From Ruminococcus sp. UBA4383 (GTDB lineage Bacteria; Bacillota; Clostridia; Oscillospirales; Ruminococcaceae): 6,592 nt of DNA. Location of the stretch: the NCBI GenBank assembly GCA_002389995.1, contig DGRR01000120.1, positions 1 to 6,592 of the forward strand, given 5' to 3'. The notes below the pieces were generated by a model, which was not told where the DNA came from, ran no database searches, and saw only the letters and a list, made by a program, of their open reading frames with translations. Positions 4,403 to 6,592 of this stretch are shown here, one piece after another. The position numbers were made by a program, and so were the translations under genes. Position 1 is the stretch's first letter. Each line of letters starts with the position of its first letter.

Positions 4403-5842
4403 ATGAACAAAAGAAATCTCACTATGCTTGTTGATTTTTATGAGCTTACTATGGCGAACGGATTCTTTGAAAACGGCAGAGGTCAGGAAATTGCATATTT
4501 TGATATGTTTTTCCGCAAAGTTCCCGATAATGCAGGCTATGCCGTAATGGCAGGCGTTGCACAGCTTATTGAATACCTTGAAAATCTTGAATTTACAGAC
4601 GAGGATATAGAATATCTCAGAAGTAAAAATATGTTCTGCGGGGAATTTCTTGAATATCTCAGGAATTTCAAGTTTGAATGTGATGTATGGGCTATACCTG
4701 AGGGTACTCCCATTTTCCCGAATGAACCGCTTATAACAGTAAAAGGTCCTGCAATTCAGGCGCAGTTTATCGAAACTATGGTACTGCTCACAATCAATCA
4801 TCAGTCACTTATCGCCACAAAAGCCCACAGAATCGCAGAAGCAGCTCAGGGTCGTCCCGTCATGGAATTTGGTTCACGCAGGGCGCAGGGCTATGACGGT
4901 GCAGTATATGGTGCAAGGGCGGCTTATATAGGAGGCTGTTCAGGTACGGCTTGTACTATTTCCGACAGGGATTTCGGAGTAAAGGCTCTGGGTACAATGG
5001 CTCATAGCTGGGTACAGCTTTTTCCGAGTGAACTTGAAGCTTTCAGGGCTTATGCAAAGGTATATCCCGACAGCTGCACACTTCTCATAGATACTTACAG
5101 CGTACTGAGGTCAGGTATTCCCAATGCGATAACCGTTTTCAAGGAACTCGAAAAACAGGGTCACAAGGGTGCAGGTGTCAGAATCGACAGCGGCGATATT
5201 GCCTATCTTTCCAAAAAAGCAAGAAAAATGCTTGATGATGCAGGTCTGGACTATATAAAAATAGTCGCTTCAAATTCTCTTGACGAGTTCATTATAAGAG
5301 ATTTGATAATGCAGGGTGCGGAAATAGACAGTTTCGGTGTAGGTGAAAGACTTGTAACTTCAAAGTCAGAACCCGTATTCGGCGGAGTTTACAAGCTTGC
5401 GGCTGTCGAGGAAAAGGGAAAAATTATTCCCAAGATTAAAATTTCCGAAAACGTCATAAAAATAACCAATCCTTCATACAAAGAAGTATGGAGACTTTTT
5501 GACAACGACACGGGAAAGGCTGTCGCTGATGTTATAACTCTTGCAGGCGAAGTTATTGACGACAAAAAGCCTTATACAATATTTGACCCGCAGCAGACTT
5601 ACAAGAGAATGACACTTATAAATTTCACAGCTAAAAAATTACAGGTTCAGATATTCAAAAAAGGCGAATGTATATATAAATCTCCCGATATTGAAGAAAT
5701 AAAGGCTTACTGTCAGCAGCAGCTTGAAACAATATGGGACGAAGTAAAGCGTTTTGAAAATCCCCACGATTATTATGTAGACCTTTCTCATCAGTTATGG
5801 GAACTCAAATCAAGACTTCTCGCTGAATCATTTAACCATTAA
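4403..5842 (+). CDS. pncB: Nicotinate phosphoribosyltransferase
   Basis: This cytoplasmic enzyme of NAD salvage (Preiss-Handler route) joins nicotinic acid to 5-phosphoribosyl pyrophosphate to form nicotinate mononucleotide, with ATP hydrolysis improving the equilibrium. The protein is 479 residues, normal for the Firmicutes form. Family blocks in order are DFYELTMANGFF (11-22), EFGSRRAQGYDGAVYGARAA (155-174), the GTMAHSW motif (197-203), whose His201 is the residue phosphorylated in studied enzymes, LLIDTYSVLRSGIPNAI (227-243), GVRIDSGD (258-265), IVASNSLDE (287-295) and FGVGERLVTS...FGGVYKL (311-332), which binds phosphoribosyl groups. All expected motifs are present, so the enzyme should be active. 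It follows the unknown lipoprotein by 42 bases on the same strand and is ended by a clear terminator. No other NAD gene is in the window. An alternative start at 4400 adds one Met. Confidence 0.96.
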   Translation: MNKRNLTMLVDFYELTMANGFFENGRGQEIAYFDMFFRKVPDNAGYAVMAGVAQLIEYLENLEFTDEDIEYLRSKNMFCGEFLEYLRNFKFECDVWAIPEGTPIFPNEPLITVKGPAIQAQFIETMVLLTINHQSLIATKAHRIAEAAQGRPVMEFGSRRAQGYDGAVYGARAAYIGGCSGTACTISDRDFGVKALGTMAHSWVQLFPSELEAFRAYAKVYPDSCTLLIDTYSVLRSGIPNAITVFKELEKQGHKGAGVRIDSGDIAYLSKKARKMLDDAGLDYIKIVASNSLDEFIIRDLIMQGAEIDSFGVGERLVTSKSEPVFGGVYKLAAVEEKGKIIPKIKISENVIKITNPSYKEVWRLFDNDTGKAVADVITLAGEVIDDKKPYTIFDPQQTYKRMTLINFTAKKLQVQIFKKGECIYKSPDIEEIKAYCQQQLETIWDEVKRFENPHDYYVDLSHQLWELKSRLLAESFNH

Positions 5843-5846
5843 TAAA

Positions 5847-5881
5847 TATTCCCGTCTGAAAAGGACGGGAATAATTTTTTA
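5847..5881 (+). terminator. Intrinsic terminator after pncB
   Basis: TATTCCCGTC (5847-5856) pairs with GACGGGAATA (5864-5873), a perfect 10-bp stem with the 7-base loop TGAAAAG. Six T follow at 5875-5880. It begins 5 bases after the pncB stop. On the minus strand the tract after the hairpin is only ATTTATT, so it may also stop the convergent gene, but less well. Confidence 0.92.
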
Positions 5882-5884
5882 TTA

Positions 5885-6406
5885 TTATGAATTGTGCATT
5901 TTCAGGATATGTTCACAGCAATGCACAAGCATATTCCATGTTCCGCTGTCAACTCTGCCGTTCTGCGGAATACCGCACCACTGCTGAAAACGCTTTACCG
6001 CAGAAGCGGTCATATCGTTATATTCTCCGCATATATCAACATAAGGGGCATTGTCGTAGCATTTTCCTATATCATTTAGCATAGCCTGAATTATATAGAT
6101 AACCTGCCCCGTATCACCGTCCGATGCAACATAGGAAGGGGAGGGAAATACCGCATAGGGTTCAGGTTTTCCGCTGAGATAAGACCTGTAAACGCTGACA
6201 ATTTTATTCCATGTTGCAGGGTCGGTGTTTCCTGTATCTTTCAGACCGTATTCACGCTGAAAAGCCATTACTGCGAGAGATGTCTCCTTTCCGTAGATAC
6301 CGTCAGGGATAACAGTCGGTATTCTGTCATTCATGAGTGAAATTGCATGGAGATATGTCTGCATCTCATAGATATGCTGTTTTTTCTGAATATTTGTATA
6401 AGCCAT
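5885..6406 (-). CDS. Small protein with two peptidoglycan-binding-like domains
   Basis: This 173-residue protein is made of two PG_binding_1-type modules. The first (about 12-70) contains IPDGIYGKETSLAVMAFQREYGL and ends DPATWNKIV; the second (about 101-160) contains VDICGEYNDMTASAVKRFQQWCGI and ends DSGTWNMLV. The pattern GxxG/N-x-x-T...AV..FQ...G...(D)xxTW is typical of the three-helix domain that recognises cell-wall peptidoglycan. The two modules are joined by a proline- and serine-rich linker (about 79-100). There is no signal peptide, membrane segment or catalytic domain. Five cysteines (116, 126, 144, 163, 164) all fall in the second half. A role in wall binding, spore coat or cortex, or phage-like lysis is possible but not shown. 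AAGGAGT about 6 bases before the ATG supports the start. The hairpin repeats at 6420 onward lie directly upstream. Confidence 0.82.
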   Translation of the reverse strand: MAYTNIQKKQHIYEMQTYLHAISLMNDRIPTVIPDGIYGKETSLAVMAFQREYGLKDTGNTDPATWNKIVSVYRSYLSGKPEPYAVFPSPSYVASDGDTGQVIYIIQAMLNDIGKCYDNAPYVDICGEYNDMTASAVKRFQQWCGIPQNGRVDSGTWNMLVHCCEHILKMHNS

Positions 6407-6419
6407 AATAACTCCTTAT

Positions 6420-6517
6420 TTAAAATCGTCAAATTTGCGCTTTTAAAGCCTTGTGCTTTCGTTCACTGCGCTTTGCTCCGTTCACTTTCAGCACAAGAGC
6501 GCAAATTTTCTTCTTAT
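6420..6517 (-). repeat. Hairpin repeat family, copy B1
   Basis: This 98-base unit matches copy A (2100-2204) at the large majority of positions. TTAAAATCGTC at 6420-6430 opens it, and the same 11 bases at 6518-6528 open the next unit. AAATTTGCGCT (6431-6441) pairs with AGCGCAAATTT (6498-6508), and CTTGTGCT (6450-6457) pairs with AGCACAAG (6490-6497). The pair G2112-C2187 of copy A is A6432-T6507 here, so pairing is kept although both bases changed. The unit ends beside the ribosome site of the peptidoglycan-binding protein gene, as copy A does for the MBL gene. Confidence 0.85.
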
Positions 6518-6592
6518 TTAAAATCGTCAAATTTGCGCTTTAAAAGCCTTGTGCTTTCGTTCACTGCGCTTTGCTCCGTTCACTCTCAGCAC
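6518..6592 (-). repeat. Hairpin repeat family, copy B2, cut by window edge
   Basis: This is a second unit in direct tandem with B1, starting with TTAAAATCGTC. Over the 75 visible bases it differs from B1 at two places: one A/T swap in the bulge near 6541 and one T-to-C in the loop near 6586. The right arm of its hairpin lies outside the window, so the number of further units is unknown. Confidence 0.85.

Noticed and set aside
4196..4801. 201-codon minus-strand open frame
   Set aside because: It overlaps the end of the unknown lipoprotein gene and the start of pncB, both of which have far better evidence. It has no ribosome site and looks like an A/T-rich antisense shadow.

Overview
The window looks like chromosomal DNA from a low-to-moderate G+C Gram-positive anaerobe of the class Clostridia. 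A Ruminococcus-like (Oscillospiraceae) member is my best guess. This is inferred from strong AGGAGG-type ribosome sites, consensus sigma-A promoters, hairpin-plus-T terminators, three lipoprotein signal peptides and the style of the aldolase tail and nicotinate phosphoribosyltransferase. No 16S or other marker is present to prove it.

Layout. (1) 1-122: 3' end of a probable class II fructose-bisphosphate aldolase gene. (2) 123-308: non-coding stretch with a 56-bp hairpin-forming inverted repeat, a weak terminator-like fold and an A/T-rich CRISPR leader with a possible extended -10 promoter. (3) 309-1163: CRISPR array of 13 repeats (33 bp, 12 of them identical) and 12 spacers of 32-42 bp. The last repeat has lost one base, which places the leader on the aldolase side. 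No cas gene is in the window. (4) 1168-1204: strong bidirectional terminator between the array and the convergent gene. (5) 1212-2084 (minus): ComEC-like metallo-beta-lactamase-fold lipoprotein. (6) 2085-2306: divergent intergenic region with a hairpin repeat and two candidate promoters. (7) 2307-3458 (plus): family-10-like glycosyl hydrolase (GHL10/DUF187) lipoprotein. (8) 3530-4360 (plus): unrecognised lipoprotein behind a perfect-consensus promoter. (9) 4403-5842 (plus): nicotinate phosphoribosyltransferase, pncB, ended by a clear terminator. (10) 5885-6406 (minus): small protein with two peptidoglycan-binding-like domains and no signal peptide. (11) 6420-6592: two tandem copies of the same hairpin repeat seen at 2100-2204, the second cut by the window edge.

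How the parts relate. The CRISPR array is an adaptive-immunity memory whose effector genes must be elsewhere. Its repeat (CCCC-TCAC-GGGG stem, ACTGAAAC tail) and uneven spacer lengths fit a Cas6-processed type III or related type I system better than type II; the subtype cannot be fixed from the repeat alone. The three lipoproteins are predicted to sit on the outer face of the membrane: one metal hydrolase, one carbohydrate- or peptidoglycan-active enzyme, one unknown. The unknown lipoprotein and pncB probably share a transcript. pncB itself is NAD salvage and has no obvious link to its neighbours.

The observations most worth following are the ~95-bp hairpin repeat family, which sits directly upstream of the ribosome site of two unrelated minus-strand genes and shows one compensatory base-pair change, and the orphan CRISPR array, several of whose spacers read as plausible protein-coding sequence on their reverse complement. 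I did not find a convincing wholly new multi-gene system in this window.
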